From NCBI GenBank assembly GCA_022495005.1, contig JAGYXB010000286.1, forward strand, positions 1-64,000: a DNA stretch of 64,000 nt, written 5' to 3'. The notes under the pieces were generated by a model that made no database searches, was not told where the DNA came from, and worked only from the letters and a program-made list of their open reading frames with translations. Below are positions 1 to 11,800 of the stretch, in pieces (positions within the stretch are counted from its first letter, which is position 1; each line of letters opens with the position of its first letter). The translations under genes and the position numbers were made by a program. The DNA is from Rhyacophila brunnea. Its lineage: Eukaryota; Arthropoda; Insecta; Trichoptera; Rhyacophilidae.

Positions 1-945
1 ATTCGTCAAATGATTATTTTCCGACTGCCTTTCTACAAGGCATGCTTACTTTTCACTCTCTCGAATCTCGTAGGCCACTTCTGCTCTTGAAACATTTTTG
101 CCTGTTATCGTGAGGGATGGCTTCCAATCCTGGTGACCTAAAGAATTTGAATTTACACGCGTCTGTCAATTAGGTACCTACGTCGTCGCAGTCATGATTT
201 ATTCTGGATCGGAACCGTTTCCTCGTATCAAGTATATCAGGCACCATTAGCGATGGTTGCAAGACTAGCAATGCGCTCCCCAAAGACGTTTTCAGTAACG
301 TGCTATGTATTTTTAATCGAAATTCTATTTTTCTGTATATTGTAAGTACCTACTTATGTTTTTATTATTATCGTGAGGATACTATTTGTTATAATGTAAA
401 TCTCATGTTGCGGACGTCTTGAATTTAGATTGGTTTTGTCCATAATCTGTTAAATATACAGCATTAGTTAGATAGGTAGCGCAGTTTTTAACGTTTTTAT
501 CGATTTTTTACACCCAGATTGTGAAAAGGTAGGTACTTTCTGATGAAGCGACAGCCGTATCTATTTCATGGAAAACCGCCAGTGATTTAAGCCACAATTC
601 ATTGCGGAGAGTTTACGCTTTAAAACAATATTTTAATCATTGCCTTACTACTACTGCATATAGCTCGTGATATATCGGACTTTTTTATTTTTCGAGATTC
701 AAGAATTCTCGAGATCAAGAACATTTGTTTTCTCGGGAATTCGAGATTGGTTTATTGATTTCTCGAGAATTTTCATGATTCTCGAGAAATCAACATTATT
801 ATGAAATTACCTCTTAAAAAATAAAATCACTAGTGAACGAATAATCAAAATAATACAACGGTCCTCGTAAGCGACCTTGTTAATAGTTAGGTACCTGGGT
901 CTGCTCCCACAATTTTTAATCTTAGGCAAAGTGATGAATACCTAC
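1..945. other. AT-rich stretch without a gene
   Basis: I see no convincing gene here. The stretch at about 670-815 holds several palindromic TTCTCGAGAA-like motifs, which look like the end of an old inverted-repeat DNA element. A related cluster lies at about 11480-11800. The rest is simple AT-rich DNA. Confidence 0.5.
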
Positions 946-2000
946 ATATTATGAGTGTTTCACAAGCATAGTGAACCAAGCCCATTCTGGTTATTTTTGA
1001 GTAAGATATGTTTAAACCAGTGGCGAAGGGTGACTTTTGGAAAGAGGTAGGCTGTGGAGATCTGATAAAAAGAGCACACTTGTCAGGTATACTTACGAGA
1101 ATAGTACGATATTTACTACTTATGAATATGTACACACTAATAAATGACAACGACACACTAATTCATTGAAACTTCAAAAATTCATTGACGACATAAAAAT
1201 GAGCGATGTGTTTAAATAACGTATTTTTCAAAACATGTCTTGTTCCCATCACAAATCATTAGATAACATTTATTTTTATTTATAAAAACAATCTATTCTT
1301 ACTTATTTATTAATATTCGATTAAACGTCGTTGAAATTAATTTTTTAATTATCTAATTATTAATGATTTTGGACAAAGTGCGCAGTCGTGACAACAATAT
1401 TATGCGCGAATGTTTTAGGCTCTGCGATAAGAGCTTACCTTATTTCGTACAAATCAGCAGACTTGCTGACGTTACGAGACGTAAAGTCCATACGAAAAAA
1501 AATCAGAATTATTTCACACATAATCGGAGATTTATTTACGTCGAGACGTCGCGGAGTTTATTATTTATTTACGGCGCGCTGTGGTATATTTTTAATACCT
1601 TTGCAGATTGTTTTGTAAACTGTGTAATACTGTAATACATTCCTACATATACGACATCTCTCATTGGCAAAATAAATTATTTTTATATAACATAAAATAA
1701 TGAAGTGATTAAGTATATAAATATGTCAATATGCAATTAAAAAATATTTTTCTTAAGAAGGTAGGCTTTAAATAATCGCCTAGTATGGAGTCTTCACCAC
1801 TGGCTTAAACATAATATTTGAGTATTTATTATTCTGTAAGGGTATGATTTCCCTTACATAATAACCTAATTGTACTCAAAATAATATTACAATTATACCC
1901 TTACAAAATTAAAAATACTCAAATATTATGCTTGAACCTAGCTTACCCAAAAATAACCAGAATGGACTTAGGTCCCTACGCTTGCGAACACTAATATTAT
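946..2000. repeat. Fold-back element split by a hAT insertion
   Basis: The sequence at 946-1017 plus 1811-1850 is an imperfect reverse complement of 1890-2000. The left arm is interrupted exactly by the hAT at 1018-1802 and its target duplication. With that insertion and one duplication copy removed, the two parts of the left arm join and pair continuously with the right arm over roughly 110 bp. The host element is therefore a fold-back MITE that existed before the hAT landed. It has no coding capacity that I recognise. Confidence 0.65.
1018..1802. mobile_element. hAT-type element (785 bp), TIR CAGTGGCGAAG
   Basis: The element begins CAGTGGCGAAGGGTG at 1018 and ends with CACCACTG at 1802. 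The flanking 8-mers GTTTAAAC (1010-1017) and GCTTAAAC (1803-1810) match at 7 of 8 bases, as expected for an aged hAT target duplication. GTAGGC motifs occur just inside both ends. A 90-codon open stretch at 1363-1635 resembles nothing I know and is probably chance. A reversed piece of the same family lies at about 5449-5630, starting CAGACGAAGACTCC. Confidence 0.7.
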
Positions 2001-2590
2001 ATGAATGTGACTGAAAAAAATAATTTTACCTGAATTATAATTAGTGTGCACATTGCCAATCCATAATCCATGTTCGTGTCATTGACTTCTTCGGCTAACG
2101 TGTCTGCTTCGGTATTGAGATTGTTGAGATTTTGTATGTAAAGCCGAATCAAGTAGGTACTTTCTGCCAATACAGGGCCGATATATACCTAATTATATCT
2201 TTTATTATTTAGGTAATCTAACAGGATCAATCACAGAGAATAATTAGTAGGTATAAATATAATATAGAATAAAATAATATGTGATGGTCCCAGTAATAGG
2301 CTGACACAAAAAGCAAAATAGGTACTTAGATACTTACATCAATTTAAATTAGTTGAAATTTTAGTTACCTACAGCTGTAAAGAATATAATTAGAGAGTAA
2401 TTAAAAAAGCAAGAAAAATACATTAACTGGTAGTAATCATAAGAAAAGCATAAGAAAGTATACTTATATTTAGAGATAACAGGCAACAAAAGAAAACAAA
2501 AATACAATAAAAATGCCGTCGTCCAAACACAATTAGTCGTGAATTTTGGAAAAACTTAATTAGAAAGAGAACAAAACGGCTTCAATCGAT
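2001..2590. other. AT-rich spacer, no gene seen
   Basis: Nothing beyond AT-rich sequence and scattered TAGGTAC motifs. A short stretch at about 2210-2300 recurs near 48655-48740, so part of it is an old dispersed repeat. Confidence 0.4.
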
Positions 2591-3435
2591 CAGTGACGTC
2601 CCGTAGGGGTAGGCAGATTGAGCATCGCTTGGGGGGCGGCAAACCGAGGAGAATCATTTCGTATATATAGAAATAGGTAGGTAGGTACATACCAATGTTC
2701 CCTGTAATGTGTGCGCTTGTGCGCCTGCACACCTACCAAAATGTGTGCGCACACATGTTTTCATCCCCCACACAGTCCTCACATAAAAATATTGTAAAAA
2801 GAAAGTTCCCTTAGTCAAATTTTAGTTCTCGAATACACGAAACCATCACAGGCACAATTCTTCGACTCATTTTTCTCGGAAGGCGAAGGTCAATTGCGAC
2901 TAACGCGAGCACGCAAATGAAATTTTACGTCAAGCGGGATCGCTGTGTCTGTCCCATTCTATCACGAGCCAAAGTATATAAAAAGAAAAAAAGAAGATAC
3001 ATATTTTAGTGTTTAATAATGACTTGGTACCTACTAAATTATTATTGTTAGTGCTATTATTATATAAAATCACTGAAATTAATAAATACCTTAAAAATAT
3101 AAGTTTTAATGAAAAAATGTATGTGTGTATTTTGGGGGCGGGGGTGTAAATTGACCGCACCGGGTAACCCTAGTTACGCCACTGCTCAGATGCGTTGATG
3201 ATCCGCACAGACAACAGAAAAATTAGAGGGAACGTTGGTACCTACCTAAACTTGTAATAACGAATATATATTTCCATTAAAAATTTCAGCTCACTGGTTG
3301 TAAATAAATTGTATTCATTAACAGGACTGTATTTTTTTTTGTCGGGTTCGCGATGTCTAGTTTACTTACATTGCCTTTCGACATCCTTGGTGACCATAAA
3401 CGACACGTACAGATTTGCGAATAATGTTACATACA
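2591..3435 (+). mobile_element. hAT MITE copy (TIR CAGTGACGTCCC), interrupted
   Basis: The left end CAGTGACGTCCCGTAGGGG matches the intact copies at 18273-18628 and 37284-37720. The body continues after about 3240 with segments that match the 18.4-18.5 kb copy, including the stretch around GATGTCTAGTTTACTT. Between about 2690 and 3240 sits another insertion, bounded by near-inverted ACCAATGTTCCCT and AGGGAACGTTGGT. That insertion itself contains, ending near 3184, the end of a further hAT-like element (TAGTTACGCCACTG). The right terminal repeat of the host copy is missing. Confidence 0.6.
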
Positions 3436-3479
3436 GTCTGACTTATTAACCAGTGCGCACGGAAATTGAGTTGGGCGTC

Positions 3480-3860
3480 GAAACTATAATAGATGCACCC
3501 CCTCTTACAGAGCGTCTCATCTACCGCTTCTGCGGGTCTATTCTATACACGAGGTGACTATCGACAGCTAACGTGATAAAGTGATAGTATTTATTATATA
3601 TTTATATTTGTATTGAGGTATTATAATTGTTACAATAAGTTAGCCGTCTAAACAGTCAAAACTGTCTATCTCGCTCTAAATTTTATCACAGCCAGAGAGG
3701 TGCTGTTAAACTATAGCACTAATTGCAACAATTACAACCAATTTATTGTAATTGTTACAATAAATGCTAATACTTTGATACAAACCTACCCTAGTTAGCC
3801 GTCGTATTTGTCACTTTAACACTTTAGCGGTCGATAAGTACCTATACTGGTCCACGATTT
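3480..3860. repeat. Degraded fold-back repeat, family of 32211-32491
   Basis: This segment shares TCTATTCTATACAC, GTCTATCTCGCTCT, GAGAGGTGCTGTTAAA and paired ATTGTAATTGTTACAATA motifs with the better preserved fold-back element at 32211-32491. The order is the same. Terminal repeats are decayed, and no coding sequence is visible. Confidence 0.55.
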
Positions 3861-4413
3861 TAGTCAGTATCGAAGAGTTCTTGCTGTCATTTTATCGATT
3901 ATCGATGTAATATGTAATAATACCTAAATCTTTGCGATCGTCGGTTAAAAATATCATTTCAAATGTTGCCAAGTTTTGTGAAGAAGAAAAGCGACACGAA
4001 TTGAGGTAATTCCTCAAGACAGAGTAAATTAACATCTTAAATTAACTCTCTGCAATGTTATTACTTTTCTCCATATAGTATATACCTACCTACGCTTATT
4101 ATTCGTAAAAATAATATGAACATAAATCAGTAAAATTTACCCACATATGGGACATTTTTAATGCGTTGTAAGTTGTGACCTAACTTGTGGATCCGAACTT
4201 AGGGATATAGGACCGAATGGGCCCAATCGGGCCTCGCGCCTTGGGTGTATCAGGCCGTTCCAAGAAAAAGTGAATGATAACTACAAGGGAAAATTTAATT
4301 TTTAATTTAAATTAAGTATTTATCTGTGAAACATTTGAAATCTCTTTCTTGAACAGTAGACAATTTTATCCCATTTTTCAAAATCATCTTTAACATGTTT
4401 ATAATAAAGATTT

Positions 4414-5445
4414 TCAGGAGATTCTCACTAACTTAAATATACTCAAGACGATATTTTTAGCCGAATCAAAGCGACCATATTTTACCACGTTTTTATTAGC
4501 TCGTATTTTTAAAAGGTCCAGTACAAATTTTTTCTTGTTTGTCCAAGATTTGTATTGGATGAGAAAGATTGGAAAATAACAACGCTTCGCACGTTTAACA
4601 AAGTAATTCCACCATAATCTCATACGTTTTACGACTGTTTCATTCCACCACGATTTGCTTTACTATTTTAAATCTCGCTAACCCATTCATTAAGTCTTTA
4701 CTATCAGAAACAGTAATCTCATATAATATATGGAAACACTAAACACAATATTGATTTTACGAAATTTTATAAATGAAAATCGTTTATATTTGTAAATAGT
4801 TTAACACAAATTAAAAATTCCACATAATAATATGTACGATGCAGGTAACATCCGTCAAGTGAATTTGAGAAATAGAATAAATAAATCAAGAAACATTTAG
4901 TTAGACGTTTCAGTCATTTATACATAAGCTGTCTTCTTTTTATAGAGAGTAAACCATTGCGCACTACCAGAAAATACTATTCTGGAGATTCTTCAGGCAC
5001 ATTATTAAAAATATTAATTAATAATAAATATAGATAATGGTAGTTATCTATTAATTATTAATAGAATAATAATAATTAATTACTTAAATCTTTATTTTTT
5101 TCATCACAATATGTTATTTTTTATTTTAATTGAAATTGTATTTTATTTGTTATCTTTTCATAAATAAATAAAACTGTTTTACTTTCACAGTATTATTTAT
5201 ATTACAATATTATTTATTCCATTAAACCTATGTACTTTCAAGATTGAACGTACACAATATTAACAATAAATGTCTTAAATAGTATAACTTATACTAGATT
5301 TATTTTTGACCGATTTTATCAATTTATTTGTAGGTATATATAAAAATTTAATATTAACTATGGAAAAATATGCCAATCCCGGGATTGTCTAATTGTAATC
5401 CCGAAATCCCGGGATCAAAATTTTGGCTCGGGATTGGATTCTCTA
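4414..5445 (-). mobile_element. Decayed hAT with CCCGGGAT ends and BED remnant
   Basis: This is a reversed, broken copy of the hAT at 63167-63868. Its right end (about 5372-5445) carries the ATCCCGGGAT palindromes and ends in a degenerate version of the terminal repeat. On the minus strand at about 4570-4623 the translation reads LWWNYFVKRAK, which resembles the start of a BED zinc finger (aromatic W.YF pattern), though no complete finger is present. A fragment of the ACCACGTTTTT MITE family lies inside at about 4481-4575. The left terminal repeat was not found. Confidence 0.5.
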
Positions 5446-5842
5446 CTACAGACGAAGACTCCATACTAGGCGATTATTTAAAGCCTACCTTAAGAAAAAA
5501 AATAATTGCCTATAAACGTATTCAAATAATTATAATTTGATTAAAATATTAAAATATTCTACAAAAATAATTTAATTTTTAAACAAAATCTGTTGTATAT
5601 GTAGGAATGTATTGTAAATTGACTGCTGGTTAGACGGACATATTGTATCTAGTCCTATTGGACCAATAGTATTGGTACACGTAGCAGAAACCAACATAAT
5701 AACACTTAAAACTTCAAGTAATTTGGTACATTTCACGCACACAACACCAGCGTTGCCAACGTAGCGTTTTTTTTACCAGATCTGGTATTTTTGAATAGAC
5801 ACCTAGCTCGCTAAATACGCTTCTGGCGTATAGCGTTAACTC

Positions 5843-6077
5843 CAGCGCTCGAAATGGAAAAGTTTACGAACCGGAGCGCTCGACAGTTTTCTGAAGATAC
5901 TTAAATAGTTATCAAATAGTATGTGTATTTCATAAAAATATGTGTTTTGGATTTTCTATTATTGACCTATCTAGCTCAGAGGGTCAAATTATTTTTTCCA
6001 CGAGACGGAGCGATAATTTTACCGATTTCACGAACAGGAACGGCGCTCCGGTGCGCTCCGGTCCATTTCGAGCCCTG
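5843..6077. mobile_element. hAT MITE (235 bp), TIR CAGSGCTCGAAATGGA
   Basis: The element starts CAGCGCTCGAAATGGA and ends TCCATTTCGAGCCCTG. The flanks GTTAACTC (5835-5842) and GTTAAATC (6078-6085) match at 7 of 8 bases. An internal block rich in CCGGAGCGC repeats the pattern of the copy at 14460-14686. Open stretches that run through it are chance readings of the MITE; a similar one is seen on the opposite strand of the second copy. Confidence 0.8.
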
Positions 6078-6289
6078 GTTAAATCTAGCAATTTACGACA
6101 GCAAAACAGCTTTAAATTTCTCATTAAAAAGCTATAATATTATTCCAATTTCCTTGAAAATCAACATACTGACCTCTTGTATTTATAATTTACCAAATAT
6201 AGTATATTTAATATAACATACAATATATTATGTGGTGACCAAATTTTGTACCTGATCGTGTTTAGATTGTATGACTTAGGTATTTATAC

Positions 6290-7521
6290 TAGAGGTGATT
6301 TGGAAATACTGTCACCAGTTTGTGTACTTAAGTTTCGGATGAAACTACCCATACTAAGTGTTTGTGGCCCAATAAACTTGTTTCAAGAAACTTGAAACGT
6401 TTAGATGTTCGAATTCGAACGCATTCGATGATCTCATCGCCGTGACTCGCCATTCGGTGATGCTGGTTGACTTTCAACGCTATTGATATTAAATGCGCGC
6501 GAGCGAGATATCATGATACACGTATGTCTAGCCGTGATATTATACTCAACTGTCATTGTTCTCCCTTTCTCCTCTGTTGTAAAGTTGGTATAATGAAGGA
6601 CAGAAATGGTCACATCGTCACATGTTCGTTTTATAGTATACTATTTGAGTTCGCCTTAGTTTTAGTTTTTAAGAGTTTTAGTTTCAGTTGAGTATGAGAC
6701 TTTATCGAGTCCAGGAGTTCGACGCATGGTATGAGATCTCGCCGTCCGCTAGCTAGTTCGTAGTCTTGCTACGTATGAAATCATCGCCTCGGACTTCGCG
6801 ACTCGCGTATGTTTAGTATAATACTACGGAATTAGTTTTAGTTTAAGTTGAGTATGATATTTACATCGAGTTGACGTCAGTCGCAAGCCGGCATAGCGGA
6901 GTTCTGATAACGCTAACTGACTACGCGTTTATCTGGTTTTGTCACGTCGAGTTTCTAGATTTTTTAGTGTTATAATTGGAACTTATAAACATAAACTGAA
7001 TTCAAATTGTATGCGTGATTGTATAAATGGATAATAATTATATTATACTTAATAAACAATTTGTGTAAAAATGGCTACTAAAGGTTAAGTTTCGTGTGGA
7101 ATCGTTCCAAAGAAATAGTTACAAATTATGCCATCTGTAATGTTTGTAACATAAAAAATTCATACAAGTCAATGTCAAATTTGAAGAAACTTTTACAGCG
7201 CAAGCACCCAACTATTCATATTGACTTCGCCAGGCAAAATATAGCTCTACCTGTAAATGAAAATGCTTTACAGATAAATGAAACCAGTGCTTTTTGCTTT
7301 AGTATTTTCTACTGAAACAGGAGTGACTAGTGCCATAGTTCCAGCTGAACCTGTCTCGAAAATGGGACTTTTCGAAAAGCGGATGTATTTTTAACGATTC
7401 TATTATAGCCGATATTTCAAATACTAGTAAGTATTTTGGAACAAGTTTCGATACTAAGTATTTTTTAATACTGGTAGTAAGTATACTTAGTCTTCAAAAT
7501 CGACCAGTTTTCCCACCTCTA
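6290..7521 (+). mobile_element. hAT deletion derivative (1232 bp) with BED fragment
   Basis: The ends are TAGAGGTGATTTGGAAA and the inverse of TAGAGGTGGGAAAACTGG. A perfect 8-bp duplication ATTTATAC lies at 6282-6289 and 7522-7529. Subterminal DNA on the right repeats an AGTAAGTATTTT-like motif. The body holds about 800 bp of moderately GC-rich leader and then a BED-finger fragment. No catalytic RNase H-like domain is present, so this is an internally deleted, non-autonomous element. Confidence 0.8.
7071..7315 (+). pseudogene. BED zinc-finger remnant of hAT transposase
   Basis: The reading frame from about 7094 shows ICNVCNIKNSYKSMSNLKK followed by LLQRKHPTI, the layout of a BED zinc finger: C-x2-C, then an SNLKxH-x5-H block. 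The first of the two expected histidines is a leucine here (NLKKLL), so the zinc site is probably broken. The best start codon, ATG at 7071 in a good AAAATGG context, is in another frame and stops after five codons, so a small indel separates it from the finger. BED fingers bind the ends of hAT elements. Everything downstream of the finger, including the catalytic part, is missing. It is most likely dead. Confidence 0.65.
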
Positions 7522-8019
7522 ATTTATACGTTGCGAAAGAATTAATTCTTCTTCAATATAGTCAAATAGCTATGACTCATTTTTGTGCTAGTGCTAAGTG
7601 TTTAAGTGCTAGTTTTATGCATTATTTTAATTTAAAAAAAATCTAGCATTTCCTCCTGCCAATTAGCATTTTTTCTTACCCTATCTGGCATATTTTTCTC
7701 AATAGAAGCTGACAACAAACAATTACACACACCCATTGTAAAAAATTCATACACACAATGTCAAAACCAGTGACATTCTATCACGTTACCCGAAGCTTTT
7801 TGTTATTAAGCCTAATATGCCCTTTTTGTATTATAAATTTCGACGTGTTGTATTTATTCCGTGGTCCCGAGGACTGAGCGTCGGACTCTTGTGAAGTTTT
7901 CTAGATCGGGGGTTCTGTTTTGTCATGGAACCGTCTTTGTAATATCTCTGTTATTTTATACTGATTAGATGCATGATTTTTTTTGCATTGTAATTATTTT
8001 ATCGTACTGTTATTCACAG

Positions 8020-8109
8020 ATTGTACCAGGCGCAGTCGACCACTGGGCATCACCCCCGCCTCCGTATCAAAGTAGCAGCCCGTTTGCGGACGCTTGGATC
8101 CAAATGCAG
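8020..8109 (+). CDS. Candidate host exon, 30 codons, unknown gene
   Basis: A GC-rich 90-nt block in AT-rich surroundings is preceded by a pyrimidine-rich tract ending TATTCACAG and followed by a strong GTGAGT donor. Its length is a multiple of three. One frame reads IVPGAVDHW...SPPPPYQSSS...DAWIQMQ with no stop, including a PPPPY sequence that fits a PPxY WW-domain ligand. A second frame is also open, so the frame is a judgement made on composition. I do not recognise the protein. The exon would join a plus-strand gene whose other exons lie outside the window or are unseen. It could also be an old transposon exon, but no repeat copy occurs elsewhere here. Confidence 0.5.
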
Positions 8110-8275
8110 GTGAGTCCTCACATTATTCCTCTCAGGAGGGCAATTTTTGAATGAAGCACTATCTAAAAGCTATTGAAGCGGCCCGCTTGGTTTTTGTATG
8201 AGAAATTTTATTTCTGCTTCGATTTATGCAAATGTATGCTTCTGAGTTTCACATGCTTCCCCAGTAGAGGCACTA

Positions 8276-8690
8276 GTGCAGGGTTGGCGAACCTTTTTAC
8301 GTACGTGTGCCAAAATTTCCCATATAATATTTTTCGACTGTCTGACGTGCCAAACAGTGTTTCATGGCGAAAAAAAAGTTTTCCAAAAAAATAGTTCTTA
8401 AGAATTCTACTAAAAAGTTTAAAAATTACAATTGAGTTCTTGATATTCTATCTTTCACTGTATTTCTAGCCGAATGCATATCGTTTATTCTTTGAATATT
8501 TTTTTCCTTGTTTTCAAATTTCTCAAAGAGATCGTGGTAGTATTTAAACCTCTCTTCTTTCATATTATATTCTCCATCACTGAACGGTTTTTCATTTTTA
8601 GAGATTATATTTGAGGCAAAATAACAAGCAGTTGTTATATTTGAATTACTGCTGTTAATTAATTTCATAAGTTTTGTGGATTAAATATTT
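8276..8690 (-). pseudogene. hAT transposase N-terminal relic (ZBED5/GTF2IRD2-like)
   Basis: On the minus strand at 8668-8426 an 80-residue frame reads ACYFASNIISKNEKPFSDGE and later NDMHSARNTVKDRIS. This fits the region of Charlie/ZBED5-like hAT transposases with the pattern 'A..IAK..KPF..GE...TV..RI' that follows the BED finger. At 8276-8340 the sequence CAGGGTTGGCGAACCTTTTT and GTGTGCCAAA is a typical terminal repeat of that group. The frame stops and runs almost directly into the terminal repeat, so the catalytic and dimerisation parts are deleted. No target duplication was identified. Confidence 0.6.
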
Positions 8691-8749
8691 TTTTTTAATT
8701 GTCCGATCCTAAGGACCGACCAACATATGAATTTGTATAGTCACATTAA

Positions 8750-10929
8750 ACGTAATGATTATTATTGAAAAGGATTTGCCTGCTATTTTTATACAATGCG
8801 ATTTGTCATGTATGCATGAATTTCGTCGATTCCGTTTGCGCATAGATGGGTAAACATAATATGAAAAAAAACGAAGAAAATGTGCACGGCTATGTCGTCA
8901 ATTCAAGTCTCCCAACCCAATTCCATGAGCAAGGGAGTTATCCAGTGATAATGTTAGTGTTTTTGTAAAAATAATATAGGTACTCATCAACGAAACCAAT
9001 ACAATTTTATTTACCTAAGTACCTACTAACGAAAACTTAATATTGATATTCATTGGAAAAATAAGAGTTCCAACTTCTATTAAACATTTAGTTTTATAAG
9101 TAAGGCACTATTTATACTACATATTTAAATAGATATCTACTTAATTATATTTTACACGCTCCAGCAACATTGTTAATAAATTAATTCTGATTTTGAGCGC
9201 TATTTTTATTTGTTTCTCGGTCCGGTCCCACGAGTTGATTTTTTTTATCACACAGTGATTCTCAACATCGAAAATAACTATCCGTAAATTTAAAAGTTAA
9301 TTGCAAGGGAATATTTTTAAAGAAAATTACATCGAGAATTTACTAATATTCGGGTATTTATAATTAGAATACTATTGACACTACGAGTTGATGGGAAAAT
9401 CAATTCATCGGGTAATCGATTTACCGGTTAATACATAACATCAACTCACATAATTAATTATGTATTATTTGCAATTGTCATAATATTCGTATTCAATTTT
9501 ACTATGCGTTTACATAATTATTATTACAATCACAATGATAGCATATGGAGTTTTCCTTAAAATTATAATATTAATACTGTATTAGTGTATGTACCATTAT
9601 GTACTATCGTAGCACTTTTATCATGTCATAATCACAAAATTAAATTAAAATACATAAAAACTATTCTCATACAATAGAAAGAGAATTTAAAACACTGCAT
9701 TATGATTAATGTTTCTCACCCTTTATTTCAGAGTAAGAGGTATGTTAGTGAATATTAATTATTGACGTTAGATTATTTAAAATATTATCTTCTATGACCC
9801 AAAAGTCCGTGATTAAGTTAGAACATTTGTTTTTTTAAAGTATTTTAAAGTTGGTGAAAAATATATGCCAAAACTAATAAAATTCTAATTTAAAATCGCA
9901 AATTGTCACGTAAGGTATTTTTATTTGAAATTTTGATAAGTATACTGTAGGGATATTACTTTCTAACCTAACCTAACTTGAAAGAGCCCTAAAAACATAA
10001 AAAAAAAACTAGAATCATCCCTAAACCTAGACTAGAAAAGTATGGGATTCTCTTGAGCACTTGTTAAAGAATATGTTATTTTCAATAGTTCAATTTATCG
10101 CATAATACTTAGGTATATATTGGAGTTAGTCACGTATTCAGAATGCGTATTCAATATTTGAGGACAGTCGGTGCGCTTTGTGTCCTTTGGTTTTATGACC
10201 TAAAGTAATAAAGCACACCCTGGCTAAAAACTGCTACCACACCCGGGAGGGTATTATTTTGAGTTCCCTGGTTAAAACCAATGTAATCTGTATTGATATA
10301 CCTAATTCAAAAAAATATAAATGGATGAATTTACTTACTATAAAAATGTGTAGTTCTCTGCAGACGTACAGGCGGACGGTGTTGCCTGTTAATCCGTAAC
10401 GCCCGCAAGAGTATTAAAATTTTAATTATCGTTTTTAACAATTATTCACGGTGTCAAGAATTAATATAGTTTGAGAAGCACAGTGTATAAATACAACCAC
10501 TGTCGGACAGCAAATGTTGCGTAAAAACTCCCCAATGGAAATCAGTCACAAGAGTCGAATAATAATAATTGCTAATACGTAATATGTGTAATGTATATAT
10601 ACATATATTTAACTGACATAATATATATATATGTAGGTACAGACCGTGTAATGGGCAATGCTTATTGTAATTTCCGTGTGAAGCGTGGTTCCGGTGCTGG
10701 CATTATTATTTACCTTTGCTTCCATTTAACGGATCATAGGTCTTTAGTGGCAGTGGCTTGCCATATTTTTAGAATTACACTTAGTTTTTTTTTTTAAATT
10801 TTTACCTTAAGCTTAATTCCGTTGAAACATATTTTTTGATATCTACCCACCAAGAACACAAGCATTTTGTTTTAAATATACATTTCTTAAAACGACGCAG
10901 TCAATATTTGTATTTTTAAATATGTAGGT
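8750..10929. other. AT-rich stretch without a gene
   Basis: No gene, tRNA or complete element seen in about 2.2 kb. It includes (TA)n-like runs near 10590-10640. Confidence 0.5.
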
Positions 10930-10937
10930 ACCTACTT

Positions 10938-11354
10938 CATGGCCCCCACAAGGGGGGTGGCTGACAGGGCCGCAGCCTAGGGGCCCGGGGTAAGGAGGAG
11001 CCCGGCGTGGCGAGTCGATCAGATACGTGAGATTCACACATATCACAAATTTGCTTTACTAGCAAAAAAAGTCGCCTGCGGTGCGCTTTTTTCCTTCAAT
11101 AATATTATTATGTATTTAAAAATATATGGTTGCACGATACAATTTTTAATTGTGTATCGATTCTCGACAACTCCATAATTTAATTGGATAGGTATATGTA
11201 TTAAAATATACAAAAAAAAACATTAATTTTACCGCGGCGCATTCATCATATTATGGATATCATCATTTTGGTTGTACTATGGACTGTAGAGCGTCACACT
11301 GCCTTTATCCTTAGCGATAGGTAGAGGGGCCCGCTTCAAGATGCGGGGCCCATG
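10938..11354. mobile_element. hAT-type MITE (417 bp), TIR CATGGGCCCC
   Basis: The element starts CATGGCCCCCACAAGG and ends GGGGCCCATG. A perfect 8-bp duplication ACCTACTT flanks it at 10930-10937 and 11355-11362. The first 100 bases are strikingly GC-rich. A second copy in reverse orientation, with its own perfect duplication, is at 12892-13780. No coding sequence is recognised. Confidence 0.85.
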
Positions 11355-11479
11355 ACCTACTTACTATAATTTTTATCCGCCCCATTAATAATATACGTAA
11401 AATCACATCAAATAGGACAATATCGATTAAATTGATTATTTTATAATGTGTCATAGACCATAACTTTCTACTAAAGTTT

Positions 11480-11800
11480 GTGATTTCTCATTTTTTTTTC
11501 ATTTCTCGGATCAAAATTATTTGATTTCTCTAATAGAAATCTAAATTTAAAAAAATATTTTTTTTTCACCGGGAATTTCAAAAAATTCCGTTCAGAATGA
11601 AAGTCGATAGCCATTTTTTAGCTCTACTAGTGACAAAGATACTTTTTAAAGAAATTCCATTCAGAATCTATGATTAGATTTAAAAACAAAAATCTTATGC
11701 CAATTTTTTTTACCGGCGAATTTTGAAAATTCTGGTTTCGGCCGGCAGCTTGGCATTGTAAAAAAATCTCGAGAAATGAGAATTCTCAAAATTCAGTCTT
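11480..11800. repeat. Palindrome-rich remnant (CTCGAGAA motifs)
   Basis: This stretch mixes ATTTCTCGGATC, AAATTCCGTTCAGAAT (twice, about 60 bp apart) and TCTCGAGAAATGAGAATTCTC. It resembles the cluster at about 670-815. It is probably an eroded DNA element; no terminal repeats or duplication could be fixed. Confidence 0.4.

Larger units (their letters stand above)
5748..7720. mobile_element. Outer hAT (CAGCGTTGCCAA family) carrying two hATs
   Basis: The left end CAGCGTTGCCAACGTAG and the right-hand 160 bp (7560-7720) match the intact copy at 12084-12604. Two younger elements with their own duplications, 5843-6077 and 6290-7521, sit inside. Subtracting both insertions and one 8-bp duplication each leaves about 490 bp, close to the 521 bp of the intact copy. 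The right terminus is eroded and I could not see an outer target duplication. Confidence 0.65.

Noticed and set aside
1363..1635. 90-codon gene inside the first hAT
   Set aside because: No domain is recognised, and an overlapping frame is also open.
5923..6216. 97-codon gene
   Set aside because: It runs through a hAT MITE and out of it. A similar reading appears on the opposite strand of the second MITE copy at 14297-14575, which shows it is repeat-derived.
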